Below, one piece after another: positions 22,600 to 33,450 of a stretch of 64,000 nucleotides of DNA. The DNA is taken from NCBI RefSeq assembly GCF_902686445.1, contig NW_025920104.1, forward strand, positions 4,712,001 to 4,776,000, read 5' to 3'. Position numbers and translations under genes: made by a program. The stretch is from Sciurus carolinensis (taxonomy: Eukaryota > Chordata > Mammalia > Rodentia > Sciuridae). The notes under the pieces are model-generated. The model did not search any database. It was given only the letters and a program-made list of their open reading frames with translations, and was not told the origin of the DNA. The number at the start of each line of letters is the position of its first letter. Position 1 is the stretch's first letter.

Positions 22600-22631
<32 letters not shown>

Positions 22632-24011
22632 GTCCGTTTTAACTCCTGGGCCGCTACAAAAAACTAACTTATTCTTCAGGATTCTTGTTTTGTTTTTTCT
22701 TTAATGCTGTATTTTTGAGCTCATAATTTTGATCCTGCATACCTAGGTTAATGATTTTTTTTCTCTTTTTGATCAGTTCTATTTTTTATTCAATTGAAGT
22801 TTTTGAACAGCTGTTTCATTGCAATGAACATTTACCTATAAATTACAAGGCCTTTGATTTTGTGTTATTTGTATGTCGTACTGTCTGGTGTTATGTCTTA
22901 TCTGCATCAAAACTGAGAGCTCTTAAAATTAAAATTTAAAAATGGATCCAAATACTTTTATTCACATGATTTAAAAAGGTTCAATTTAAATTGGGTAAAC
23001 TAATAAAAGTAAAATATTTTTAAAAATAACTTGCAAGTTTCCAGGTGGTCAAACTAATGAAATGTTAATGTTAAACAATGTCTAATATCAATTGCTTCTA
23101 GGACTTTTCTTCAACAGGAAAGAGGCAGCAGATCCTGTTCAGGACACTTGTCTGATATCTTGGTTTTTATAAAATAAATAAATTGGAGTTAACATGTATG
23201 GGATTACTCAAATGTGTTTGTAGAGACGTCTGGTTAATTTACAAAGTTGAAATGCTAATTGTTAAATAACATCAAGTACTTTTAACTCCTCAAATTCCAT
23301 GGGGTATCATACTTAAACATTATTGGTGTTTTCATAGGTTGGTAAATAAAAGGGTTTAAACTTGCTTTGTGCCATCACTAAACTAAAAACAAGGTTACTA
23401 AAAGTTATGTCCTAACAAGTGGAATTCTATATATAAAGGGTCCCAAAAGTTTCAACTGTGTTTCAATTAAGGGTACTATAAACAACAAAATATTTAATCT
23501 TATTAAAATAGGGTGATTTATCTAAATTCAGAAATTTCATAAGTGTTGTTTCAAAATGTGAACAAAAAGGTGTCAACAGATAAAAAAAAATAATAATAAA
23601 TAAATAAATAAAAGGTTCTGGGTATAGAAATATATTTAGTAAAAGGTAAAAGGAAATGTTTCTGGATAAGAAAGTCTGTGTGTAACAAAGGGCAAGTTTC
23701 AACAAATCTGTGTGTAACTAAGTTGGTTGTATGTATGTAAAACAGCTAAAGCTATTTAAGGTTTTTCCTAAGGTGAAATACTAATGTTCTGATATAAGCC
23801 AAAGTTTAATCTATATGGTAAAATGACATGGTAAAATGACAAGGATTTCTTAGAAACACTAATTTACTCTTAACTTTGTGTCTCTTAAGTTTTATTCTTT
23901 AGAACAATTGTCTTAAAAATAGGGGTTTATACAATTATGGTTAAACAACTGTTAAAGATTGTACTACGTTATAAAGTCTATATTTTTCTTTAAAAACTAA
24001 AATTGGTAAGA
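22386..24011 (+). other. Non-coding module shared with ERV1
   Basis: About 1.6 kb homologous to 3763-5440 of ERV1, in the same orientation. The left edge is near TCCCCCTAAGCAGAGAGC and the right edge is near AAAACTAAAATTGGTAAGA, where retroviral integrase sequence resumes. AT rich, no long frame. It replaces the part of the element that would encode most of Gag, Pro and Pol. Confidence 0.85.
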
Positions 24012-24304
24012 ACCAATTCCTCACTAAAATTAAAATAACTCTAACCACAGATGTACCTTATAACCCACAAAAACAAGGTATTGTTGAACATACACATCTC
24101 ACCCTCAAAAATGTTCTTTATAAACAAAAAGGGGGAATAGAGGAGACCTTCAGGTCCCCTAAAGATAAACTTTCTCTTTGTCTCTTTGTTTGGGGTTTTT
24201 TAACTCTGGGTAATAAGGGTAACTCGGTGCTTTACTGGAGCTGTGGCTCAGTTTGTGTGTTTCCACGGAATAAACTAACTTACTACCTCTTTTTAGTCTC
24301 TTAG
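24012..24304 (+). pseudogene. pol: ERV2 integrase C-terminal fragment
   Basis: Resembles the end of integrase in ERV3 (around 50070-50420): a stretch reading YNPQKQGIVEHTHLTLKN keeps the third catalytic acid (Glu) of the DDE triad, then KQKGGIEE and SPKDKLSL. The first two catalytic acids and the zinc-binding domain are gone, and the C-terminal DNA-binding part is shortened. Non-functional. Confidence 0.8.
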
Positions 24305-24399
24305 GAGGAACAGTTCAACTATGTAACAAAACAACCGCTTCTTTCAATTGTACTTTAGATTTGTGCTAAAATGCTTCTAGATTCCTGCTGGCAGACTTA

Positions 24400-25133
24400 A
24401 TGTGTGTTCCTACCTTCCTACCAGTCCCAGTCTCTGTTACAGATGCAAAATTGCCAGTGTTACTATCAAGAAACAGGAGAGAATTTGACATCACAGCGGC
24501 TATGGTCACTGCAATAGTGGTTTCTGCAACAGCAGCACTAGCAACTGCCATACCTACAGCAACAGCAGTCAATCACTTGGCCGAAAATATAGCTGCAGCC
24601 TTACAGACTAAAGAGACCCTAAACCAACATCTAACAGCAGGCATACTCCTTATGAACCAGCGAGTGGACTTACTTCAAGAACAAATGGACATTTTACAGG
24701 AACTGTTAAACGTGGGATGTATTTATCATCTGGCGGGACTGTGCGTTACACCTGTAGCTTACCATAACTTCAGCTATGCAGCAAACTTGTCTAGAATCTT
24801 GTCTGCTCAGCTACAAACAAACTGGTCTTACGAATTTGATAATCTTACTGCTATTCTTAGATCTCAAATTGTTAGTCTCAATGCTACTAGAGTTAATGTA
24901 GCCCCTATGTCCGAAGTGCTAAGTTGGCTATCCTCCTCTTTCAGCTTTGTAAGCAATGGGCAGGTATGGGAGCCTTTTGTATGTTCATGGTTATTACTGT
25001 TATCTTCCTCACACGCCTTATCATGCGCATGCGCCGAGATCAAGTTAGAGATTGTATCATCTTCCATCAGGCCATGGCTGCCCTAGAGGCCGGCAGCTCC
25101 CCACAAGTGTGGCTCGCGAGGCTGGACCATTGA
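24400..25133 (+). pseudogene. env: ERV2 Env transmembrane remnant, frameshifted
   Basis: The frame 24400-25086 contains a furin-like site (SRNRR), an alanine-rich hydrophobic fusion-peptide-like stretch, a heptad-rich region (LLQEQMDILQEL) and a pair of cysteines, then NFSYAANLS and NWSYEFDNLT with possible N-glycosylation. Around 24945 the phase shifts, and the membrane span and cytoplasmic tail (FCMFMVITVIFLTRLIMRMRR) are read in the frame 24924-25133. The layout is that of a betaretrovirus/IAPE-type TM protein. The surface subunit is missing. Near-identical motifs occur in ERV3 at 50950-51412. Confidence 0.85.
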
Positions 25134-25262
25134 CCAGACGGGTAAGGTAGTAGGTAACGCCGTACCAACCTAAGACAGGAGCTGTAGCATGCTCTGCAGT
25201 TATCCGATGACGGGTAAGGACGGTGGTTGACCACTCCGCCTAAGACAGGCTTGGTCCCGAGC
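25130..25262 (+). promoter_or_regulatory. CTE-like RNA export element in ERV2
   Basis: Two copies of a paired motif: GACGGGTAAG at 25137-25146 with CCAACCTAAGACAGG at 25165-25179, then GACGGGTAAG at 25209-25218 with GCCTAAGACAGG at 25238-25249. In the constitutive transport element of simian type D retroviruses such paired half-sites form two internal loops that bind the export factor NXF1. A related element is known in mouse IAPs. Position just upstream of the 3' LTR agrees. Function is inferred from the motif. Confidence 0.8.
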
Positions 25263-25271
25263 TTTTCTTTT

Positions 25272-25289
25272 AAAAGAAAAAAGGGGGAA
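25272..25289 (+). other. ERV2 polypurine tract
   Basis: AAAAGAAAAAAGGGGGAA just before the TG of the 3' LTR. Confidence 0.85.
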
Positions 25290-25290
25290 C

Positions 25291-25653
25291 TGTCGGGGTT
25301 TCGGCCGGACCCCTGGCCCTAGGTGGAGCCTGGCCAAGATGGCGCCTGGCAAGCTGCCAGTGCAGTTGAAAAACTGCTATTCTGCACGTATACAACTAAC
25401 TTCACCTTGAGGAATTCTCAGTAATTGGTCAGGGCCTCTGCATGATTCTTGCGTGATTTTTAGGTGCTTCAAGTTATACCCATATACGTCTATCTTCTCC
25501 CCACATATCATGAATATTCTAATTAGTTGATATAACCTATATAAGTGACAATAACTTCCCAAAAGGGGAAGAAATAAAAAGAAGAAAAAGCTGTTAATAG
25601 GGAAGTTTGCCACCCATCACGTCTCCGGGTCGTTCTTGCTGGCGGGAGCGACA
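25291..25653 (+). repeat. ERV2 3' LTR
   Basis: 363 bp, apparently the same as 21177-21539 base for base. Confidence 0.95.
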
Positions 25654-25659
25654 AGGTCT

Positions 25660-25710
25660 CTTCTATCAGGTAAGCTCTTTCTGTCCTACTCTGCAGGTGT
25701 ACAGGGCTAT
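25660..25710. other. Edge of the tandem array
   Basis: Fifty bases between the ERV2 duplication and the first regular array unit. It already shows degenerate CTCT and CTCTG words. Left of ERV2 there is no such sequence, so the array boundary lies here. Confidence 0.6.
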
Positions 25711-28700
25711 GGCTCTGTGCTCTGTGCTCTACACTCTGGGCTCTGGGCTTTGTGAAATGAGCTCTGGTATCTGGTCACTGTGCTCTGTGCTCTGTGCTCT
25801 GTCTCTGTTCTGGCTCTGTCTCTGAGCTCTGGGCTCTGTGTTATGTGTCCTGTCTCTACTCTGGGTCTGAGTTCTGGGTTCTATGTTCTGTGCTCTCATC
25901 TCTGCGCTCTGTGCTCTCTGCTCAGTGCTGTGTGATCTGGTCTCTGGTCTCTGTGCTCTGCATTCAGTGCTCTGTCCTCTGGCTCTGTGCTCTGTCCCTG
26001 TTTTCTGTGTTCTGTGCTCTGTGCTCTGCACACTGTGCTCTGTACTCTGAGTTTTGGTCTGTGGGCTCTGAGGTCTGTCCCTGTACTCAGGATCTGGCCT
26101 CTGGGCTCTGTGCTGTCTGTTCTGGTCTCTGTGCACTGTGCTCTGTACAGACTGCTCTGCGGTCTGTTCTCTGTGCTCTGTGCTCTGCTATCAGTTCTCT
26201 GAGATTTCTGCTCTGGGCCCTGGCAATGGACTCTCTCTCCATATTCTGAGTCTGTGCTCTTTGTTCTGTCTCTGTACTCTGGGTCCTGGCTCAGTGCTCT
26301 GTGTTCTGGGATCTGTGTGCTGCCTCTGCTCTGCTCTGGACTCTGGGCTCTGCATTCTGAGTTCTGGGCTCTGGGTCTGTACTCTGTGCTCTGACTGTGC
26401 TCTGCACTCTGTGCTCTAGGCTTTGGCTCTGTGCTCTGCACACTGCACACTGGGCTCTGTGTCCTGCACTCTGCACACTGGGCTCTGACTCTAGGCTCTG
26501 TCACTGTGCTCTGCAATCTGTGCTCTAGGTTTTTCCTCTGTGCTCTGCATTCTGCACTCTGGGTTCTGTGTCCTGCACTCTGTGCTCTGGGCTCTGTCTT
26601 TGGGCTCTGTTTCTTTGCTCTTGACTTTGTGCTCTGTACTCTGTGCTCTTGGCACTGGTAACTGTGCTATGTGCTCTGGGCTCTGTCTCTCTACTCTGGT
26701 TCTAGGCTCTGGGCTCAGGCTCTGGCCTCTGGCTCTGCGCTGTATACTCTGTGCTCTGCACTATGTGCTCTGGGCTCTGGCTCTGGGCTATGTGTCAATA
26801 ACCTGGGTCTGGGCTCTGAACTCTGTCTTTGTGCACTGGGTCCTGGTTCTGTGCTCTGTGCCGTCTGCTCTGCACTCTGCACTCTGGGCTCTGGATCTGG
26901 GATCCTGCTCTTTTCTCTGTGCTCTGGCTCTGTGCTCTGCACTATGCTCTCTGGGTTCTGGATCTGCCCTCTGACTCTGTGCTCTGGTCTCTGTGCTCTT
27001 TGCTCTGTGCACTGGTCTCTAGTCACTGTGCTATCTGCTCTGTCTCTGTACTCTGTCTCTGGCTGTGAGCCCTGGACTCTCTGCTCTGTGCTCTGGTCTC
27101 TGTGCTTTGTGCTCTGCACTCTGCACTCTGGGCTCTGGAGCTGGGTTCCTGCTCTGTGCTCTGTGCTCTGTACTCTGTGCTCTGGGCTCTGGTCTCTGGC
27201 TCTGTGCTCTGTCTCTGTACTCTGGGTCTGGCATGTGCTCTGTGCTCTGGCTCTGAGTTCTATCCTCTGCTCTGCACTTTGTGCTATGGGCTCTGGCTCA
27301 AGGCTCCTGATCTGTGCTTTGTGCTCTGTATTCTGAGTTCTGTGCTCTGTGCTCTGGCTATGTGCCCTGAGTTCTGTCTCTGGGATATGTCTCTCTGCTC
27401 TCTACTCTGTCTTCTGACTCTGTGATCTGTGCTCTGGCTCTGGGCTCTGTTTCTGTACTCTGTGCTCTGTGCTCTGGCTCTGTGCTCTGCACTCTGTGCT
27501 GCATGCTCTGTGCTCTGTGCTCTGCCTCTGGGCTCTGTCTCAAATCTCTAGGTCTGGGCTCTGAACTCTGTCTCTGTTGTCTGGGTCCTGGCTCTGTGTT
27601 CTGTGCTCCATGCTCTGCACTCTGTGCTCTGGGCTCTGGCTCTGTACTCCTGCTCTGATCTCTAGGTTCTGTGCTTTGTGCCATGGGTTCTGGGCTCTAT
27701 CCTCTGTGCCCAGACTATGTGATCTGGCTCTGTGCTCTCCACTGTGTGCTCTGGGCTCTGGATCAGTGCTCTGGCTCTCTGGTATGTGAACTGTGCTCTG
27801 CACTCTGCTCTTTGGGCTCTGGATCAGTACTCTGGCTCTGTGCTCCGTGCTCTGTGCTCTGTGTTGTGTACTCTGGGCTTGTGCTCTGGGCTCTGGCTCT
27901 GGGATTTGTCTCAATACTGTGTCTCGGCTCTGTTCTCTTTCTCTGTATTCTGGGACTTGCTTCGACGCTCTGTGCTTTGTGCTCTGCTCTCTGTGCTCTG
28001 TGCACTGTGCTCTAGGCTCTGTCTTGGTGCTCTGTGCTCTGCATGCTGCCCTCTGGCCTCTGTGCTCAGTGCTTTCTGCTCTGTCTCTGTACTCTGGGTC
28101 TGTTCTCTGTGCTCTGGGCTCTGCACTCTGTACTCTGTGCTGTAGGCTCTGTGCACTGTGCTCTGACTCTGGGCTGTTTCTTTGTACTGTGGGTCCGGGT
28201 TCTGTGTTCAGTGCACTGTGCTTTGTCTACAAGCCCTGGGCTCTGTCTCTGGGTTCTGACTCTGAGCTCTATACTCTGCTCTGCACTTTGCACTCTGGGC
28301 TCTGGCTCTGGCTTATGGCTCTCTACTGTGTTCTGTGCTCTATGCTCTATGCTCTTGCTCTGTGCTCTACACCCTGTGCTTTATGCTCTATGTTCTGGCT
28401 CTATGCTCTGCACCCTGTGTTCTTATCTCTGTGCTCTGGGTTCTGGCTCTGTTCTCTGTCTCAATACTCTGGCCCTGGATTCTGTGCTGTGTCTCTGTAC
28501 TTTGGGTCTTGGCTCTGTGCTCTTTGCACTGTGCTGTATCTCTGTGCTCTGTGCTCTACCATCTGTGCTCTGAGCTCTCTGTGCCCTGTGCACTGTGCAC
28601 TGTGCTCTTTGCTCTGTACTCTGTGCTCTGTGCTCTGTGCTCTGGCTGTGTGATCTGGTTCTGTGCTCTCCACTGAGTGTTCTGGGCTCTGGATCAGTGC

Positions 28701-29008
28701 TCTTGCTCTCTGCTCTGTGCTTTCTGCTCTACACTCTGTGCTCTGTACTGTGTGATCTGTGCTCTGTGTACTGGCTCTCTGCTTTATGCTCTTTGCTCTG
28801 CACTCTGTGCTCTGGCTTTGGTGCTCTGGGCTCTGGCGTTGTGATCTGTGATTTGGCTCTGTGCTCTGTGTTCTGTGCTCTGTTCTCCTTGGTCTGCTCT
28901 ATGCGCTCTTGGCTCTCACTCTGGGCTGTGGGTACTCAGACTCTGGTTCTGAGCTCTGGGCTCTAGGCTCTTTGTTCTCTCTCAGTACTCTGTCTCTGTG
29001 CTCTGTAC
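25711..29008 (+). repeat. Heptamer array, block 1 (CTCTG orientation)
   Basis: Tandem 6-7 bp units, mostly CTCTGTG, CTCTGGG and CTCTGG, on the plus strand with hardly any A. Units are diverged by point changes (CACTGTG, CTCTGCA, TTCTGTG). A longer phrase, GGTCTGGGCTCTGAACTCTG, recurs (about 26806 and 27550), showing a higher-order layer. All open frames here follow from a stop-free 7-bp unit. Confidence 0.95.
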
Positions 29009-29119
29009 AAAGACACAGCCCAGAGCCAGAGCCCAGTGCACAGAGCCTAGAGTCCAGAACCCAGAGCCCAGAGCATAGAACACAGAGCACAAAACCAGAG
29101 TACAGAGACAGATCACAGA
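29009..29119 (-). repeat. Heptamer array, block 2 (short CAGAG segment)
   Basis: A segment of only about 110 bp in which the unit reads CAGAGCC/CAGAGCA on the plus strand, between two large CTCTG blocks. The switches fall near TGTACAAAGACACAGCCCAG and CACAGAACTCTGGTCAC. Confidence 0.85.
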
Positions 29120-32100
29120 ACTCTGGTCACTGTGCTCTGTGTGCTGTGTTCTCTCAGAGTGCTATGGGAACTGTGCTCTGTGCTCTGTGCTCTGTGCTCT
29201 GGATTCTGGCTTTGGGCTCTGTGCTCTGTGCTCTGGGTTCTGGCTAAGTGCTCTGTGCACTGTGCTCTGTGCTCTGCACTCTGCATTCTGCACTCTGCAC
29301 TCTGTGCTCTGGACTCTGGCTCTGGTCTGTGGCTCTGTGCTCTGCACTCTACGCTTGGGACTCTGTGCTTTGTGCTCTGTGCTCTCTCTCTGTAATCTGG
29401 CTCTGTCTCTGAACTCTGGGCTCTGTGTTCTGTGTTCTGTCCCTGTGCTCTCTGCTCTGTGCACTGGGTTCTGGCTCTGTGTCTGTGTTTTATGCTTTGC
29501 ACTCTGCATTCTGTTCTCTGTCCTCTGGCTCTGTGCTCTGTGCTCTGTGCTCTGTGCTCTGGCTCTATGTCTGTGCTTTGTGCCCTGCAACTTGTGCTCT
29601 GTGCTCTGGCTCTAGGCTCTGTCTCTGTTCCCTGTGCTCCATGCTCTGCGCTATGTGCTCTGAATTCTGTACTCTGGCTCTGTGTGCTGTGTCTTTGCTG
29701 TGTTCTCTGAGCTCTTTGCTGTGTTCTCTGGGCTCTGTCTCTGGCCCCTGAGACTTGGCTCTGTGCTTTGTGCTCTGTGCTCTGGTCTTGTGTTTTGTTC
29801 TATGTGATCTATGCTCTGGGATCTGGCTCTGTTCCCTGTGCTCTGTGCTCTGCACTCCTAGCTCTCAGCTCTGTGCTCTAGGCTCTGTGCTCTTACTCAG
29901 TACTCTGTACTCTGTGCCCTGGGATCTGGCTCTGTGTTTGCACTCTGTTCTCTATGCTCTGTTCGCCTTGCACCGCACTATGGTCTCTTGATTCTCACTC
30001 TGTGCTCTGTCTGTTTACTCAGGCTCTGACTCTGAGCTCTTGGCTCTGGGCTCTGTGTTCTCTGTACTCTGGATCTGTGCTCTGGGCTTTGTGCTCTGTG
30101 CTCTTTGCTCTGGCCTCTCTGCTCTGGGCTCTGTGCTCTGAGCTCTGTGTTGTGTTCTCTGGGCTCTGTGCTCTTTCCTCTGTGTTCTGCTTTCTGTGCT
30201 ATGATCTGGACTTTGACTCTGTGCTCTCTGCTCTGTACTCTGCTCTCTGTGCTCTGGACTCTGGGCTCTGGTTCTGTGCTCTGGGTTCTGGGATCAGTGG
30301 TCTGTGCTCCATACTCTGCTTTCTTGGCTATGGATCAGTGCTCTGGCTCACATCTGTGGTCTGTGCTCTGCACTCTGCACTCTGTACTGTGTGCACTGTG
30401 CTCTGTGCTCCTGCTCTGTGCTCTGTGTTCTGCACTCTGTGCTCTATGCTCTGTGCTCTGTGGGCAGGGTTATGTGCTCTGGGCTCTGGCTCTGGGCTCT
30501 GTGCACTGAGCTCTGTCTATATTCTCTGTGCTCTGCACTCTGCACACTGGACTGTGGCTCTGCACTCTGCTCTGTGTTCTGTGCTCTGTGCTCTGGGTTC
30601 TGGGCTCTGTCTTATGTTCTCTGTGTTCTGCACTCTGCGATTGGGATTCTGGCTCTTCTCTCTGGTTTTGTGCTCTCTGCTCTGTGCTCTGCAGTCTGCT
30701 CTGTGCTGTGATCTGTGCTCTGGGTTCTGGCTCTGGGCTCTGTCTCAATACTCTTGGTTTGGGCTCTGAACTATGTTTGTACTTTGGGTCCTGGTTCTGT
30801 CCTCTGTGCTCTGTTCTCTGCTCTGTGCATTCTGGTCTCTGTCTCTGGGCTCCTGCTCTGTTCTCTGTACTCTGTGCTCTGACTCTGTGACCTTGCTTTG
30901 TGCTCTGCAGTACGTACTCTTGGTTCTGGTTCTGTGCTCTGACTCTGTTCTCTGTGATCTATGCTCTGCTCTCTGCACTCTGGTCTCTGGCACTATGCTA
31001 TCACAATTTGTTCTTGCTCTGGGTCCTGCAATCTGCACTATGGTCTCTGACACTGGGTTCTGGCTCTGCTCTGTGCTCTGTGGCTCTGGTCACTGTGCTC
31101 TGCTCTCTGTGCTCTGTCTCTGTAGTCTGTGCTCTGTGCTCTGCACTCTGTGTTCTTGGGTCTGTGTTCTGTTTTTTGGGCTATGTGCTCTGCTCTGTGC
31201 TCTGTGCCCTGGCTCTGTGCTGTCTATGTACTCTGTGTCCTGGCTCTATGCTCCGTGCTCTGCACACTGAGCTCTGGACTCTATGCCCTGTGCTCTCTGC
31301 TCTGAACTCTGCACTCTGGGCTATGGCTGTGGGCTCCTGATCTGTACTCTGTGCTCTGTGTTCTGTGCTCTCGTTCTGTGCTCTGGACTCTGGTCTGTCC
31401 TCTGTCTCTGTACTCTGGGTCTTATCTCTGTGCTTTGTGCTGTCTCTTCTATCTCAGTCTCTGTGCTCTGCACTCTGCACTCTGTGTCCTGGACTGTGGC
31501 TCTGGGCTCCTGCTCTGTGCTCTGTGCTCTGTGCTCTGGCTCTGTGCTCTTTGCTCTGGTCTCTGTGCTCTGTGATCTGGCTCTGTGCTCTGTGCTATGT
31601 CCTCTGGCTCTGTGCTCTGTGTCCTGTGCTCTGTGATCTTTGCTCTATGCTCTGTGCTATGTGCTCTGTGCTCTGGTTCTGGGCTCTGACTCTGTGTACT
31701 GTACTCTGTCCCCTGCACTTTGCACTCTGGTCTCTGGCTCTTTGCTATGGCAATTTGTTCTTGCCCTGGGTCTGTACTATGGTCTCTGGTTCTGAGCTCT
31801 GGCTCTCCTGTGCACTCTGTGTTCTGTGCTCTGGTCACTGTGCTCTAATCTCTGTGCTCTGTCTCTGTACTCTTGCTCTGGCCCTGAGCTCTGGCCTCTG
31901 GGCTCTTTGTTCTGTCTCTGTACTCTGGGTGTGGGCTCTGTGCTCTGTGCTCTGGTTCTGTTCTCTATGCTCTATGCTCTGTGTTCTGGTCTCTGTGCTC
32001 TGGTCTCTGTACTCTGGTGTCTCTGCTCCTTGCTCTTTTCTGTGATCTCTAATCTTTGGTCTTTGTGCTCTGTTCTCTGTACTCTGTGTCTGTGCCCTGG

Positions 32101-33450
32101 GCTCTGTCTCCGTGGTCTGTGGTCTGTGGTGTGTGCTCTGGGCATTGGGCTCTGGGCTCTGGGTTCTGGCTGCTTTTTTTGTGCTCTCTGCTCTGGCTCC
32201 CTGCTCTGCATGGTGCTCTCTGGGCTCTGGGTCTGTGCTCTGGGTCTGTGCTCTGGTCTCTGTTCACTGTGTTCCGTGCTCTGTGCTATGTCTCTTTACT
32301 CTGGCTCTAGCTATGAGCACTGGTTTCAGAGCTCTGTGTTCTGTCTCTGGACTCTGGACTCTCTGCATTGTGTTCTGGTCTCTTTGCTTTGTGCTCTAAA
32401 TTCTGCGCTCTGAGCTTTGGAGCTGGGCTCCTGCTCTGTGCTCTGTGCCCTGTGTTCTGGCTCTGTGCTCTCTGTTCTCTGCTCTTGCTCTGTGCTCTGT
32501 GCTCTGGGTTCTATACTCTGAACTCTGGCTCTTTTCTCTGTGCTCTGGCTCTGTGTTCTTTGCTCTGTGCTTTGCCCTTTGCACTATGGTCTCTGGCTCA
32601 GGGCTCTTTCTCTGTGCTCTGTGTTCTGTGCTCTGTGCTCTGACTCTTTGCTCTGAGTTCTGTGCTCTGTGCTCTGGCTCTCTACTTTGTGCTCTGTGCT
32701 CTTGCTTTCTGCTTTGCCCTCTGTGCTCTACTCTCTGTGCTGTGGGCTCTGGCTCTGGGCTCTCTCTTTGTACTCTGGGTCTTGGTTCTCTGCTTTGTAC
32801 TCTGTGTTCTGGTATCTCTGCTCTGTACTTTGTGCTCTGTGCTCTGGCTATGTGATCTGGCTCTTTGCTCTCCACTGTGCACTCTTGGCTCTGGATCAGT
32901 ATCTGGCTCTCTGCTTTGTGCTCTGTGCTCTGCATTCTGTGCATTAGGCTCTGGATCAGTGCTCTCCCTCTGTTTTCTGTGCTCTGCAATCTGTGCTCTG
33001 TGCTCTTTGATTTCTTCTCTGTGCTCTGACTCTGTGCTCTGGGCTCTGTGCTCTGTGCTCTGGCTCTGTGCCCTGGGCTCTGTGCTCTGTACTCTGTGCT
33101 CTGGGCTTTGTTTCCTGTTCTCTGTGGTCTGAGCTCTGTCTCATTACTCTGGGTCTTGTCTCTGTGTTTTGTGCTGTCTCTTCTATATCAGTCTCTCTGC
33201 TCTGTGCTCTGCACTCTGTGTCCTGGGCTCTGTCTCTGGGCTCCTACTCTTCTCTGTGCTATGTGCTCTGGAATCTGTCCTCTGGGCACAGTTACTTGGC
33301 TCTGTCTCTGTACTCTGTGTACTGGCTCTATGCTCTGTGCTCGACAGTCTGCAGTCTGGGATCTGGCTATGTTTGCTTGCTGTGTGCTCTGTGCCCTGTG
33401 CTCTGTGCCCAGTGCTCTGTACTCTGGCTCTGGTCTCCTGCTCTGAGCCC
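29120..33450 (+). repeat. Heptamer array, block 3 (CTCTG orientation)
   Basis: About 4.3 kb of CTCTG-type units as in block 1. Another copy of the longer phrase (CTCAATACTCTTGGTTTGGG) lies near 30746. Confidence 0.95.

Larger units (their letters stand above)
21177..25653 (+). mobile_element. ERV2: recent IAP-like class II provirus, internally recombinant
   Basis: LTRs at 21177-21539 and 25291-25653 (363 bp each) in which I find no difference, a perfect 6-bp duplication AGGTCT (21171-21176 and 25654-25659), a tRNA-Phe-type primer site, polypurine tract and a CTE-like element. Inside, a gag start (21714-22251) is followed by about 1.6 kb of non-coding sequence shared with ERV1, then the end of integrase, an Env TM remnant and the 3' region. 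Most of gag, all of protease and reverse transcriptase, most of integrase and the Env surface subunit are absent. The matching LTRs imply very recent insertion, so this defective recombinant form was itself mobilised, presumably by proteins from an intact relative. Confidence 0.92.
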
